Position numbers and translations under genes: made by a program. A stretch of 33,701 nt of DNA, taken from NCBI GenBank assembly GCA_028281985.1, contig JANQIU010000360.1:1-33701 (forward strand), given 5' to 3'. The notes under the pieces were generated by a model, which did no database searches, was not told the origin of the DNA, and saw nothing but the letters and a program-made list of their open reading frames with translations. The DNA is from Alphaproteobacteria bacterium (GTDB taxonomy: Bacteria > Pseudomonadota > Alphaproteobacteria > DSM-16000 > Inquilinaceae). Shown here in pieces: positions 15,725-23,237 of this stretch; the stretch's first letter is position 1; each line of letters starts with the position of its first letter.

Positions 15725-18469
15725 ATGGACGACCTGCTCAGCGAATTTCTTACTGAGACTTCTGAGAACCTGTCAGTACTTGACGTTGAGCTGGTAAAGC
15801 TTGAACAGAATCCCAATGATCCTGGCCTTCTGGGCAACATCTTCCGCCTGGTGCATACCATCAAAGGGACTTGCGGTTTTCTCGGTTTGCCGCGGCTCGA
15901 GGGCGTGGCCCATGCTGCGGAGAATGTGCTCGGGAAGTTCCGCGAGGGTGAGCTTGAAGTCACCGAGAGCGCCGTCACGGTGGTTCTTGAGGCCCTGGAT
16001 CGCATCAAGCTGATCGTATCCGGGTTGGAGGCGACCGAGCAGGAACCCGATGGCGACGATGTTGATCTGATTGCCCGACTGAATGCAGTGGCCGATGGCG
16101 GGGCCTCCGATATGCCGGTCGGGGCTGGCGACGCGGTGGCAGACGAAACGGGGATCGAAGACGAAGCGGAACTGGACATGGCGGCTGCCATGGCCGCCGC
16201 CGACGATGCGGTGACCGAAGACGGGGATGTGGCGAGCCCGGCCGAAGATGATGCGGTCCCGGACGACGACGCATTCGCCGAAATGGCGCCGGCCAGCGAG
16301 CCGCCGCCGGCGCCTGAGCCGACCGCACCGTCTGCGCCGGTCGTGAAGGCGAGCCCGCCTGCGGTGGCTGAGCAGCGCGACACCAAGGATGGGCCGGTCG
16401 AAGCGGCGGAATCCGCGGTCGCCAACCAGTCGATCCGGGTCAACGTGGATCTGCTTGAAAACCTGATGACCACGGTGTCGGAGCTGGTGCTGACCCGCAA
16501 TCAGCTGCTCCAGATCCTTCGCGGCCAGAAGGAAAGCGAATTTGCCGCGCCGCTGCAGCGGTTGAACCACGTCACCTCGGAGCTGCAGGAAGGGGTGATG
16601 AAGACCCGCATGCAGCCGATCGGTAACGCGTGGGCTAAATTGCCGCGGCTGATCCGCGATCTGAGCCATGACCTCGGCAAGAAAATCGAGCTGCAGATGT
16701 TCGGCCAGGACACCGAGCTGGATCGCCAGGTGCTGGAGCTGATCAAGGATCCGCTGACCCATATGGTCCGGAATTCGGCCGACCACGGCATCGAACTCCC
16801 GGCCGACCGGATCGCCGCCGGCAAGCCGGAAACCGGCGTCGTCCGCCTGAACGCCTTCCATGAAGGCGGACACATCATCATCGAAATCACGGATGATGGT
16901 CAGGGGCTGGCATGCGAGAAGCTGAAGGCCAAAGCCGTCGCGAACGGTCTGGCGACCGAGTCCGAACTAGCGACGATGAGCGAGTCGCAGATCCAGCAGT
17001 TCATCTTCAAAGCTGGTTTCTCAACGGCGGAGAAGGTGACCAGCGTGTCGGGCCGCGGCGTCGGCATGGATGTGGTCCGAACCAACATCGAGAAGATCGG
17101 TGGCGCGATCGAGCTGAAGTCGGCGGAAGGGCGCGGGTCGACCTTCGTCATCAAGATCCCGCTGACGCTGGCCATCGTTTCGGCCCTGGTGGTGGAAGCC
17201 GCCGGCGAGCGGTTCGCCATCCCACAGATCAGCGTGGTGGAACTGGTGCGCGCAGGCGGCCATTCGGAGCATACGGTGGAGCGGCTCAACGGCGCCCGGG
17301 TGCTGCGGCTGCGGGACCGGTTGCTTCCGCTGGTCAGCCTGCGGGACCTGCTGCGGCTGAACACCTCGGATACCGAGGATCAGGAGACATTCATCGTCGT
17401 CGCCCAGGTGGGCACCTACACCTTCGGCATCGTCGTCGACCGGGTGTTCGATACCGAGGAGATCGTGGTCAAGCCGGTGGCGCCGCTGCTGCGCCATATC
17501 GAGATGTTCTCCGGCAACACCATCCTGGGTGACGGCAGCGTCATCATGATCCTGGACCCCAACGGAATCGCGTCGGCAACCGGCGAAATCACCCTGGCCG
17601 AGTCCATGGAGACGAGCACGACGGCCGAGACGCGGGCCTCTTCGGAGGACAAAGTGGCCCTTCTGCTGTTCCAGGCCGGCGGTGGTGCGCCGAAGGCCGT
17701 CCCCCTGGCACTGGTTGCCCGCCTGGAGGACATCGAACTGGCCAAAGTCGAAGCCTCCGTCGGCCAGCTTGTCGTCCAGTACCGCGGCCGCTTGATGCCG
17801 CTGGTCCCCTTCGATCCGGGGTTCATGCTGGAGCCCGAAGGACGGCGTCCGGTCCTGGTCTTCGCCGACGGCGATCAGTCGATGGGCCTGATCGTCGACG
17901 AAATCGTCGACATCGTCGAAGAGTCGCTGAACGTGGAGCTGACCGGCGAACAACATGGGCTGCTGGGCAGCGCCATCATCGCCGGCAAGGCCACCGACGT
18001 CATCGATGCCGGCACCTACCTGACCCAGGCCTATCGCGACTGGTTCGGCTCGAACAGCGAAGCCCTTGTGGACCATCGGACGCATCGGGTCCTGCTGGTC
18101 GATGACAGCCCGTTCTTCCGCAACATGCTGGTGCCGCTGTTGGGTGTTGCCGGCTACGAAGTCGTCACCGTCGGCAGCGCGGACGAGGCGCTGAAGCTGT
18201 GCGAGAATGGCGACACCTTCGATGTCATCGTCAGCGATATCGAGATGCCGGGCACCAACGGGTTCGATTTCGCCCGGATGGTGCGCGACGGCAGCCGCTG
18301 GGCGGACCTGCCGATCGTTGCGCTTTCCTCGCACGCGACGCCGGCCGATCTTGACCGCGGGCGGCAAGCCGGGTTTACCGACTACGTGGCAAAGTTCGAC
18401 CGCGAAGCGTTGCTCATGACCTTGTCGCAGACTTTGGCTGAAGCCCAGGAACACGAGGCGGCGGCCTGA
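15725..18469 (+). CDS. cheA: Hybrid chemotaxis kinase CheA (Hpt - dimerisation - HATPase - CheW - CheW - REC)
   Basis: A 914-residue chemotaxis kinase. The Hpt domain (about 1-105) has H44 in RLVHTIKGTCGF. A long acidic, Pro/Ala-rich linker (about 125-230) stands where the CheY-binding P2 domain would be, and no folded P2 is apparent. The dimerisation helices start at about 235. The ATPase domain has MVRNSADHGIE (N box) near 350, ITDDGQGL (G1) and SGRGVGMDVV (G2) near 441. A first CheW-like domain spans about 477-610 and a second about 642-780. A CheY-like receiver follows from about 788, with phosphoacceptor D838. The start at 15725 is preferred over 15698 because CGGAG precedes it. It is first in cheA-cheY-cheB-cheR. 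No separate cheW is present. Confidence 0.95.
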   Translation: MDDLLSEFLTETSENLSVLDVELVKLEQNPNDPGLLGNIFRLVHTIKGTCGFLGLPRLEGVAHAAENVLGKFREGELEVTESAVTVVLEALDRIKLIVSGLEATEQEPDGDDVDLIARLNAVADGGASDMPVGAGDAVADETGIEDEAELDMAAAMAAADDAVTEDGDVASPAEDDAVPDDDAFAEMAPASEPPPAPEPTAPSAPVVKASPPAVAEQRDTKDGPVEAAESAVANQSIRVNVDLLENLMTTVSELVLTRNQLLQILRGQKESEFAAPLQRLNHVTSELQEGVMKTRMQPIGNAWAKLPRLIRDLSHDLGKKIELQMFGQDTELDRQVLELIKDPLTHMVRNSADHGIELPADRIAAGKPETGVVRLNAFHEGGHIIIEITDDGQGLACEKLKAKAVANGLATESELATMSESQIQQFIFKAGFSTAEKVTSVSGRGVGMDVVRTNIEKIGGAIELKSAEGRGSTFVIKIPLTLAIVSALVVEAAGERFAIPQISVVELVRAGGHSEHTVERLNGARVLRLRDRLLPLVSLRDLLRLNTSDTEDQETFIVVAQVGTYTFGIVVDRVFDTEEIVVKPVAPLLRHIEMFSGNTILGDGSVIMILDPNGIASATGEITLAESMETSTTAETRASSEDKVALLLFQAGGGAPKAVPLALVARLEDIELAKVEASVGQLVVQYRGRLMPLVPFDPGFMLEPEGRRPVLVFADGDQSMGLIVDEIVDIVEESLNVELTGEQHGLLGSAIIAGKATDVIDAGTYLTQAYRDWFGSNSEALVDHRTHRVLLVDDSPFFRNMLVPLLGVAGYEVVTVGSADEALKLCENGDTFDVIVSDIEMPGTNGFDFARMVRDGSRWADLPIVALSSHATPADLDRGRQAGFTDYVAKFDREALLMTLSQTLAEAQEHEAAA

Positions 18470-18511
18470 CCGGCCGTTCGCCTTGCGTCGGTCTGGAAGG
18501 AGGCCGATACC

Positions 18512-18574
18512 GTGTCGCATGACAGCCGAACGACGATGGTAAACGGCGATGAAAACCTGCTTGGTCGTGGATGA
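18512..18574 (+). CDS. Possible 20-residue leader ORF overlapping the start of cheY
   Basis: The strongest ribosome-binding sequence ahead of cheY, GGAAGGAGG (18495-18503), is 46 nt upstream of the cheY ATG, too far to serve it. It lies 8 nt before a GTG that opens a 20-codon frame running past the cheY start (18549) and ending at TGA 18572-18574. Translation of this short frame could feed ribosomes to cheY. There is no homology to judge by, and it may be fortuitous. Confidence 0.25.
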   Translation: MSHDSRTTMVNGDENLLGRG

Positions 18575-18914
18575 CTCGCGCGTCGTCCGAAAGGTGGCGC
18601 GCAAGATCCTGGAAGACCTCGATTTCAACTGCACCGAGGCGGAGGACGGCCAGAAGGCGATGGAAGCCTGTGCCGGCAACATGCCCGACGCGGTGCTGCT
18701 GGACTGGAACATGCCGGTGATGTCCGGCATCGAGTTCCTGAGGCGATTGCGGAAGATGGCCGGCGGCGAGGCGCCCAAAGTGGTGTTCTGCACCACGGAG
18801 AACGACCTGGCGCACATACAGGAGGCGCTCAGTGCCGGGGCCAACGAGTACATCATGAAGCCCTTCGACAGCGACATCATTCAGACCAAGTTCGCCCAGG
18901 TGGGCCTGATCTGA
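18549..18914 (+). CDS. cheY: Chemotaxis response regulator CheY
   Basis: A single-domain receiver of 121 residues. The acidic pair is D8/D9, the phosphoacceptor D52 in LLDWNMPVMSG, the switch Thr about T82, and the Lys K104 in YIMKPFD. It would be phosphorylated by CheA and bind the flagellar switch (FliM; FliG and FliN are encoded at the far right of the window). No good ribosome-binding site lies directly before the ATG; the nearest strong one serves a short overlapping frame. It is 14 bp upstream of cheB. Confidence 0.95.
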   Translation: MKTCLVVDDSRVVRKVARKILEDLDFNCTEAEDGQKAMEACAGNMPDAVLLDWNMPVMSGIEFLRRLRKMAGGEAPKVVFCTTENDLAHIQEALSAGANEYIMKPFDSDIIQTKFAQVGLI

Positions 18915-18927
18915 GCAGGACCTGCAG

Positions 18928-20088
18928 ATGCTGAAACCTGCCGAAAGACCACAGAGCGCCGGAAAACCGGCCCCGGATCCCTACCGCGTCATGGTCGTCG
19001 ACGATAGCGCGGTAATCCGCGGTCTGCTGTCGCGCGCATTGGAGCAGGACCCGGACATCCGCATCGTTGCCTCCGTCGGCAACGGCGAACTGGCGGTCAG
19101 CCAGGTCAAGCGCCAGCCGATCGACGTGGTGGTGCTGGACATCGAGATGCCGGTCATGGACGGATTGACCGCGCTGCCCAAGATCATCGCCGCGTCGCCG
19201 ACGACGAAGGTGATCATGGCGTCGACGCTGACCAAGCGGAACGCCGAGATCAGCCTGCGGGCGATGTCGTTGGGGGCGGCCGACTACGTGCCGAAGCCGT
19301 CGGCCACCCGCGATATCCACGCTGGCGACGACTTCCGGCGCGAGCTGCTGACCAAGGTCAAGACGTTCGCCGCCCAGGCTGTGGCAGCCGGCGGCACGGC
19401 GCGGCGCAACGCGGGATCGACCCGGCCCCTGCCGACACGCTCGACTGCGGGCAGCGTCCGGCCGGCGGGGTCGACGAAGATCACGCTGCGGCCGATGCCG
19501 ATGCGCTTCGATCCCCGGCTGATCGCCATCGGCAGTTCGACCGGCGGGCCGCAGGCTTTGTTCGAGGTGATCGGCGGTCTGAAGGGGCTGTCGATGCCGA
19601 TCGTCATCACGCAGCACATGCCGGCCACCTTCACGACCATTCTGGCCGAACACATCACCCGGCAATGCGGCGTTCCGACGGTCGAGGCCAAAGACGGGGA
19701 CGTCCTGGTTGGCGGGCGCGCCTATGTCGCGCCGGGGGATTATCACATGACCGTTGCGAGCAACGGCGGAAGCCTGGTCCTGAAGATCAATCAACAGCCG
19801 CCGGAAAACTTCTGCCGGCCGGCCGTTGATCCGATGATGCGCAGCATCGTCGCGGCGGTCGGCGGCCGGGTCCTGGCCCTAATCCTCACGGGCATGGGGC
19901 AGGACGGCATGAAGGGATGCCGAGAGGTTGCCGCAGCCGGCGGTGTTCTGGTCGCCCAGGACGAAGCCACCAGCGTCGTCTGGGGCATGCCCGGTGCGGT
20001 TGCGGGCGACGGCACGTGCAACGCGGTGTTGCCGCTCAAGGAGATTGGCCCACACCTCCGCAAGCTTGCCATGCGGTCAGCGGCGTGA
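18928..20088 (+). CDS. cheB: Chemotaxis protein-glutamate methylesterase CheB
   Basis: Removes methyl groups from glutamates of chemoreceptors (and deamidates glutamines) during adaptation. The 386-residue protein has an N-terminal receiver (about 19-140) with phosphoacceptor D71 in VVLDIEMPVMDG. A basic, Ser/Thr-rich linker follows (about 150-190), then the CheB catalytic domain with the triad S204 (IGSSTGG), H230 (TQHMP) and D326 (LTGMGQDG). This is the normal length and order. It follows cheY by 14 bp and precedes cheR by 23 bp. Confidence 0.97.
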   Translation: MLKPAERPQSAGKPAPDPYRVMVVDDSAVIRGLLSRALEQDPDIRIVASVGNGELAVSQVKRQPIDVVVLDIEMPVMDGLTALPKIIAASPTTKVIMASTLTKRNAEISLRAMSLGAADYVPKPSATRDIHAGDDFRRELLTKVKTFAAQAVAAGGTARRNAGSTRPLPTRSTAGSVRPAGSTKITLRPMPMRFDPRLIAIGSSTGGPQALFEVIGGLKGLSMPIVITQHMPATFTTILAEHITRQCGVPTVEAKDGDVLVGGRAYVAPGDYHMTVASNGGSLVLKINQQPPENFCRPAVDPMMRSIVAAVGGRVLALILTGMGQDGMKGCREVAAAGGVLVAQDEATSVVWGMPGAVAGDGTCNAVLPLKEIGPHLRKLAMRSAA

Positions 20089-20111
20089 GGCGAGGCGACA
20101 GGGAACCGGCC

Positions 20112-21002
20112 ATGAAGCCCGATGATTTCGAAATGTTTCAGCAGCTTCTGCGCCAGCGCTCCGGCCTCGTGCTGTCGCGGGACAAGGCGTACCTGCTGGA
20201 GTCCCGGCTGCTGCCCGTTGCCCGGCGGACGGGGCTGAAAAGCCTCGACGAGCTTGCCGTCGCCGTTCGGACTAAGAAGGACGAAACCCTTCTGCGCGCC
20301 ATCACGGAAGCGATGACCACGAACGAGTCGTCATTCTTCCGCGACATGAAGCCCTTTGATCAGTTCCGTAACTTCATCCTTCCCAAGTTGCTGACCAGTC
20401 GGGCGAGCCAGAAGTCGATCCGCATCTGGAGTGCCGCCTGCTCCTCCGGTCAGGAGCCCTACTCGCTGTCGATGATCCTGAAGGACGAGGCCGCGAAACT
20501 GGCCGGGTGGCGCATCGAGATCGTGGCTACCGACCTGTCGTCGGAAATCCTGGAGAAGGCAAAGGCTGGCGTATACACCCAGTTCGAAGTGCAACGGGGC
20601 CTGCCGATCAACTATCTGGTCAAGCACTTCAAGCAGCGCGGCGATAAATGGGAGCTCAACCCCGATATCCGGCGCATGGTGACTTTCCGTGAATTCAACC
20701 TGCTGACCGATTTGTCCCCGCTGGGCAAGTTCGATGTCGTGTTTTGCCGGAACGTGCTGATCTACTTCGATCAGCAAAACAAGGCCAAGGTCCTGAACGG
20801 CATCTCAAAGCAGATCCCGCCGGACGGTGTGCTTTATCTCGGCGGTGCCGAAACGGTACTGGGCGTCACCGACAAGTTCCGTCCCGTCGAGGGTCAGCGG
20901 GGTGTCTACGAGCTGACCGCAGGCGGGGCCGGATCGGCCGCGCGACCGGCGGCGACGCCGTCCTTCGGTACCCGATCGACGCTTGCGGCCGGCGGCCGCT
21001 GA
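20112..21002 (+). CDS. cheR: Chemotaxis protein-glutamate O-methyltransferase CheR
   Basis: Methylates chemoreceptor glutamates with S-adenosylmethionine. The 296-residue protein has the N-terminal CheR helical domain with TTNESSFFRD (69-78) and the SAM-binding loop SAACSSGQEPYS (107-118). ATDLSSEIL follows, then FDVVFCRNVLIYFD (207-220). The Ala/Gly/Thr-rich C-terminus has no receptor-tethering domain. The ATG at 20112 gives the normal CheR N-terminus; the open frame extends upstream inside cheB but that part is out-of-frame coding for CheB. It is the last gene of the che operon. Confidence 0.96.
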   Translation: MKPDDFEMFQQLLRQRSGLVLSRDKAYLLESRLLPVARRTGLKSLDELAVAVRTKKDETLLRAITEAMTTNESSFFRDMKPFDQFRNFILPKLLTSRASQKSIRIWSAACSSGQEPYSLSMILKDEAAKLAGWRIEIVATDLSSEILEKAKAGVYTQFEVQRGLPINYLVKHFKQRGDKWELNPDIRRMVTFREFNLLTDLSPLGKFDVVFCRNVLIYFDQQNKAKVLNGISKQIPPDGVLYLGGAETVLGVTDKFRPVEGQRGVYELTAGGAGSAARPAATPSFGTRSTLAAGGR

Positions 21003-21054
21003 CGCCCGACAGGGCGGCGCACGGGTGCCAGCCGTCCTGAGCCGGCCGGTTCAG
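21003..21054. terminator. Dyads between cheR and the ceramidase-like gene
   Basis: CGCCC-GACA-GGGCG (21003-21016) begins at the cheR stop, and a near-perfect palindrome built around CCGGCCGG (21037-21054) reaches the stop of the convergent gene. Neither has a T tract. They are plausible end signals for the two convergent transcripts. Confidence 0.35.
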
Positions 21055-22076
21055 CCCGACTGTGCGGTCCGGGAAACGGACAAGTCCGCCGGCGGCTGAA
21101 CCGAAAGCCTGCCGGTCACCGGCGTCTCGCCCTCATAGCCCTCGAGCAGCATCGACCCATCGGCCGGGCAGGCGTCCATGGCCAGGCGCGTGCGCTCGTT
21201 CAGGATGGGCGGACGGACCCAGCCGAACCCGGGAACCTCGCTCGGTACCGTCTCGCGCATTGCCGCCAGCCGCTCCGATGAGAGGATCGAATGGGAGCGG
21301 CCCCGAAACTCGCTGTTCAGCCAATGGTTGGTCACGCACCGTGCGGGGGTGTGGACGCGGGCACGGTTGGGCATCCGTTCGATAACCGCGCTGTGGTCGG
21401 GCCGTGTTCCGACGATCGTGAAGATTACCGGAAGGGTGACCGCTGTTTCGCTCAACCACGCGCGGGCTTCGTCGAAGCCACGGCAGTGCCGGAAAACGTC
21501 CCGGAGCAGCATCACCGGTGGCCGGGCGCCCGACCGCCAGGCGATGCGGCGAGCGACCAGCCAGTCGCCGGGCAAACCAAAGCGCGTGAGCGGCCCGGGG
21601 GCCTGGTTGATGGCGATGGCGAAACGGCCGGGCGCCATGCCCTGGACGCTGCCGACAAATCCGGGCCAGGTGATGTTGAACCAGGATCCTGCCGGATCGT
21701 CGATCTCCGCCACCACCACGGCCGAACCGAGGGCCTTCAGGCCCCAATCGAGCGTGCGCAGCAGGCGTGGCCGCCCGTCCGGCCCGACATGCGCGGCCGA
21801 AGTGCAGGCCCATTCGTAGCTGAGATTGAGCATCCACGCGCCGGGCTGGCCCACGCGTCGGGCCACCTCGGCGATCTCGTCTGCTTCGGCCAGCCCGTTG
21901 CGTTGGGCCCAGTGTCGGGAAAGCCGGTCGCCAAGCGCGATGACCGGAACGGTGTAGCCGCGCCGGGCCGCCCGCAGCACGGTCGCCAACCGGTCCGGAC
22001 AGCGCGACACCAGTGTGGGCAGCCCTTCGCGCCCCAAACGGACCAATGGGATGGTCGGAAGCAGATCCTGGGTCAT
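21051..22076 (-). CDS. Acid ceramidase / NAAA-like Cys-Ntn hydrolase
   Basis: A 341-residue protein, not a standard motility gene. The block NLSYEWACTSA puts a Cys-Thr-Ser at C91. R107 and D110 follow in LLRTLDW, so the Cys-x15-Arg-x2-Asp spacing is that of the acid ceramidase / N-acylethanolamine acid amidase and C45 acyltransferase group of N-terminal nucleophile hydrolases. GTRPDHSAVIER and VTNHW (N250) are further family-like blocks. Such enzymes cleave themselves before the Cys and hydrolyse amide bonds of acylated amines. There is no signal peptide, so it should be cytosolic. The ATG at 22076 has GAGAGG upstream; a start at 22145 is less supported. It lies downstream of ctrA on the same strand with a terminator-like hairpin between them. 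Substrate unknown. Confidence 0.7.
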   Translation of the reverse strand: MTQDLLPTIPLVRLGREGLPTLVSRCPDRLATVLRAARRGYTVPVIALGDRLSRHWAQRNGLAEADEIAEVARRVGQPGAWMLNLSYEWACTSAAHVGPDGRPRLLRTLDWGLKALGSAVVVAEIDDPAGSWFNITWPGFVGSVQGMAPGRFAIAINQAPGPLTRFGLPGDWLVARRIAWRSGARPPVMLLRDVFRHCRGFDEARAWLSETAVTLPVIFTIVGTRPDHSAVIERMPNRARVHTPARCVTNHWLNSEFRGRSHSILSSERLAAMRETVPSEVPGFGWVRPPILNERTRLAMDACPADGSMLLEGYEGETPVTGRLSVQPPADLSVSRTAQSG

Positions 22077-22270
22077 GACGACGCCTCTCCGGCTCCGGCG
22101 TAGGCGCTGCGCCAGACCCGGGGGCTGGGTGGCGCCAACCGGCACGTTTCCGGGATATGGGCGTTTGCTTGATCGCAGGCAACGGCACGCCGAGCGCCAA
22201 GATCAACGCGACGGCGCAGCCGGACGGTGCCCAGGGGACCGGTGGGATCGCAGCGAACCGACGTCTGTCA

Positions 22271-22303
22271 GCGGGCGCCCAGCCCTGCGGCTGATGCGCC
22301 CGC
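22271..22303 (-). terminator. Hairpin downstream of ctrA
   Basis: GCGGGCGC (22271-22278) pairs with GCGCCCGC (22296-22303), and inside it CAGCC (22280-22284) pairs with GGCTG (22289-22293) around a 4-nt loop. It begins about 15 nt after the ctrA stop on the minus strand. The stem is very GC-rich and stable, with no T tract. It is the probable end of the ctrA transcript. The rest of the 241-bp gap (22077-22317) shows no gene. Confidence 0.55.
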
Positions 22304-22317
22304 CCGGTGCCGGGACG

Positions 22318-23016
22318 TCAGGCCGCTGCTTCGGCGGCAGCCGGCTGCGGGTCGCGCAGCACGTAGCCGCGGCCCCAGACGGTCTCGATGTAGTTCTCGC
22401 CGGCGGCAGCCGAGAGTTTCTTGCGCAGCTTGCAGACGAAAACGTCGATGATCTTCAGTTCCGGCTCGTCGATGCCGCCATAGAGATGGTTCAGGAACAT
22501 CTCCTTGGTCAGCGTCGTACCCTTGCGCAGGGACAGCAACTCGAGGATGCCGTATTCCTTGCCGGTCAGGTGCAACGGGCGGCTGTCGACTTCGACCGTG
22601 CGCGTGTCCAGGTTCACGCTCAGCCGGCCGGTCCGGATGATGCTGTCGGAATGGCCCTTGGAACGCCGGACGATGGCGTGAATGCGGGCGATCAGCTCGC
22701 GCTTGTCGAAGGGCTTGGTGACGTAGTCGTCGGCACCGAAGCCGAGTCCCTTGATCTTGGCATCGAGCTCGGTCAGGCCCGACAGGATCAGCGTCGGCGT
22801 GTCGACCCGGGCCGCCCGCAGGCGCCGCAGCACCTCGTACCCGTCGATGTCGGGCAGCATCAGGTCGAGCAGGATAATGTCATAGTCATAGAGCTTGCCG
22901 ATCTCCAGGCCGTCCTCGCCAAGATCGGTCATATCGACGACAAATCCCTCGGGCTGGAGCATCAGCTGGATGCTCTTTGCCATGGCGGTATCGTCTTCCA
23001 CAAGCAAGACGCGCAT
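22318..23016 (-). CDS. ctrA: Cell-cycle / motility response regulator CtrA
   Basis: An OmpR/PhoB-type transcription factor of 232 residues. The receiver has acidic residues E7/D8/D9 (LLVEDD), phosphoacceptor D51 in [12 protein letters not shown], and the TKPFDK loop. The DNA-binding domain is almost diagnostic for Ctr[21 protein letters not shown] and the [33 protein letters not shown] blocks. CtrA binds TTAA-N7-TTAA sites and controls flagellar, chemotaxis and, in some lineages, replication genes. The C-terminal PAAAEAAA tail resembles the Ala-ending degradation tail of Caulobacter CtrA. GGAG lies 8 nt before the ATG. It is transcribed divergently from fliI across an AT-rich region. Confidence 0.98.
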   Translation of the reverse strand: MRVLLVEDDTAMAKSIQLMLQPEGFVVDMTDLGEDGLEIGKLYDYDIILLDLMLPDIDGYEVLRRLRAARVDTPTLILSGLTELDAKIKGLGFGADDYVTKPFDKRELIARIHAIVRRSKGHSDSIIRTGRLSVNLDTRTVEVDSRPLHLTGKEYGILELLSLRKGTTLTKEMFLNHLYGGIDEPELKIIDVFVCKLRKKLSAAAGENYIETVWGRGYVLRDPQPAAAEAAA

Positions 23017-23075
23017 GGTTTTGCTCCGCGTTGAAAGGCTTTAAAGGGGGACGGTTCCGACGCCGTCAGCACCGT

Positions 23076-23107
23076 CTCTTAACTTTAATGAAGATTAACG
23101 TTAAGAG
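23076..23107. promoter_or_regulatory. Inverted repeat with CtrA-like box in the ctrA-fliI divergent region
   Basis: CTCTTAAC (23076-23083) and GTTAAGAG (23100-23107) form a perfect 8-bp inverted repeat. The 16 bp between them are TTTA-N7-TTAAC, one mismatch from the CtrA consensus TTAA-N7-TTAAC. TTAA also occurs at 23041, 23079, 23085, 23095, 23101, 23120 and 23160, in a genome where it is otherwise rare. This is a likely CtrA-bound control region for ctrA itself and for fliI-fliJ. Confidence 0.6.
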
Positions 23108-23237
23108 GTAAACACATTGTTAATGCAGATCAGTTCGTGGGGTGTGGTTTTACCGCGCCTTAACCGAGGTCTGCGATGGTGGGAACCCGAGGGGCGCGCG
23201 ATGGCGGCCCCGTTCCCCCGTCAGGTCGGAGCCAGCC

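Noticed and set aside
17704-17720. Sigma54-like TGGCAC...TTGC sequence
   Set aside because: The GG-GC spacing is 8 rather than 10 and it lies inside cheA.
23079-23104. An exact TTAA-N7-TTAA CtrA site
   Set aside because: I checked every pair of TTAA tetramers; spacings of 6 and 10 occur but not 11, so only a one-mismatch box (23084-23099) can be claimed.
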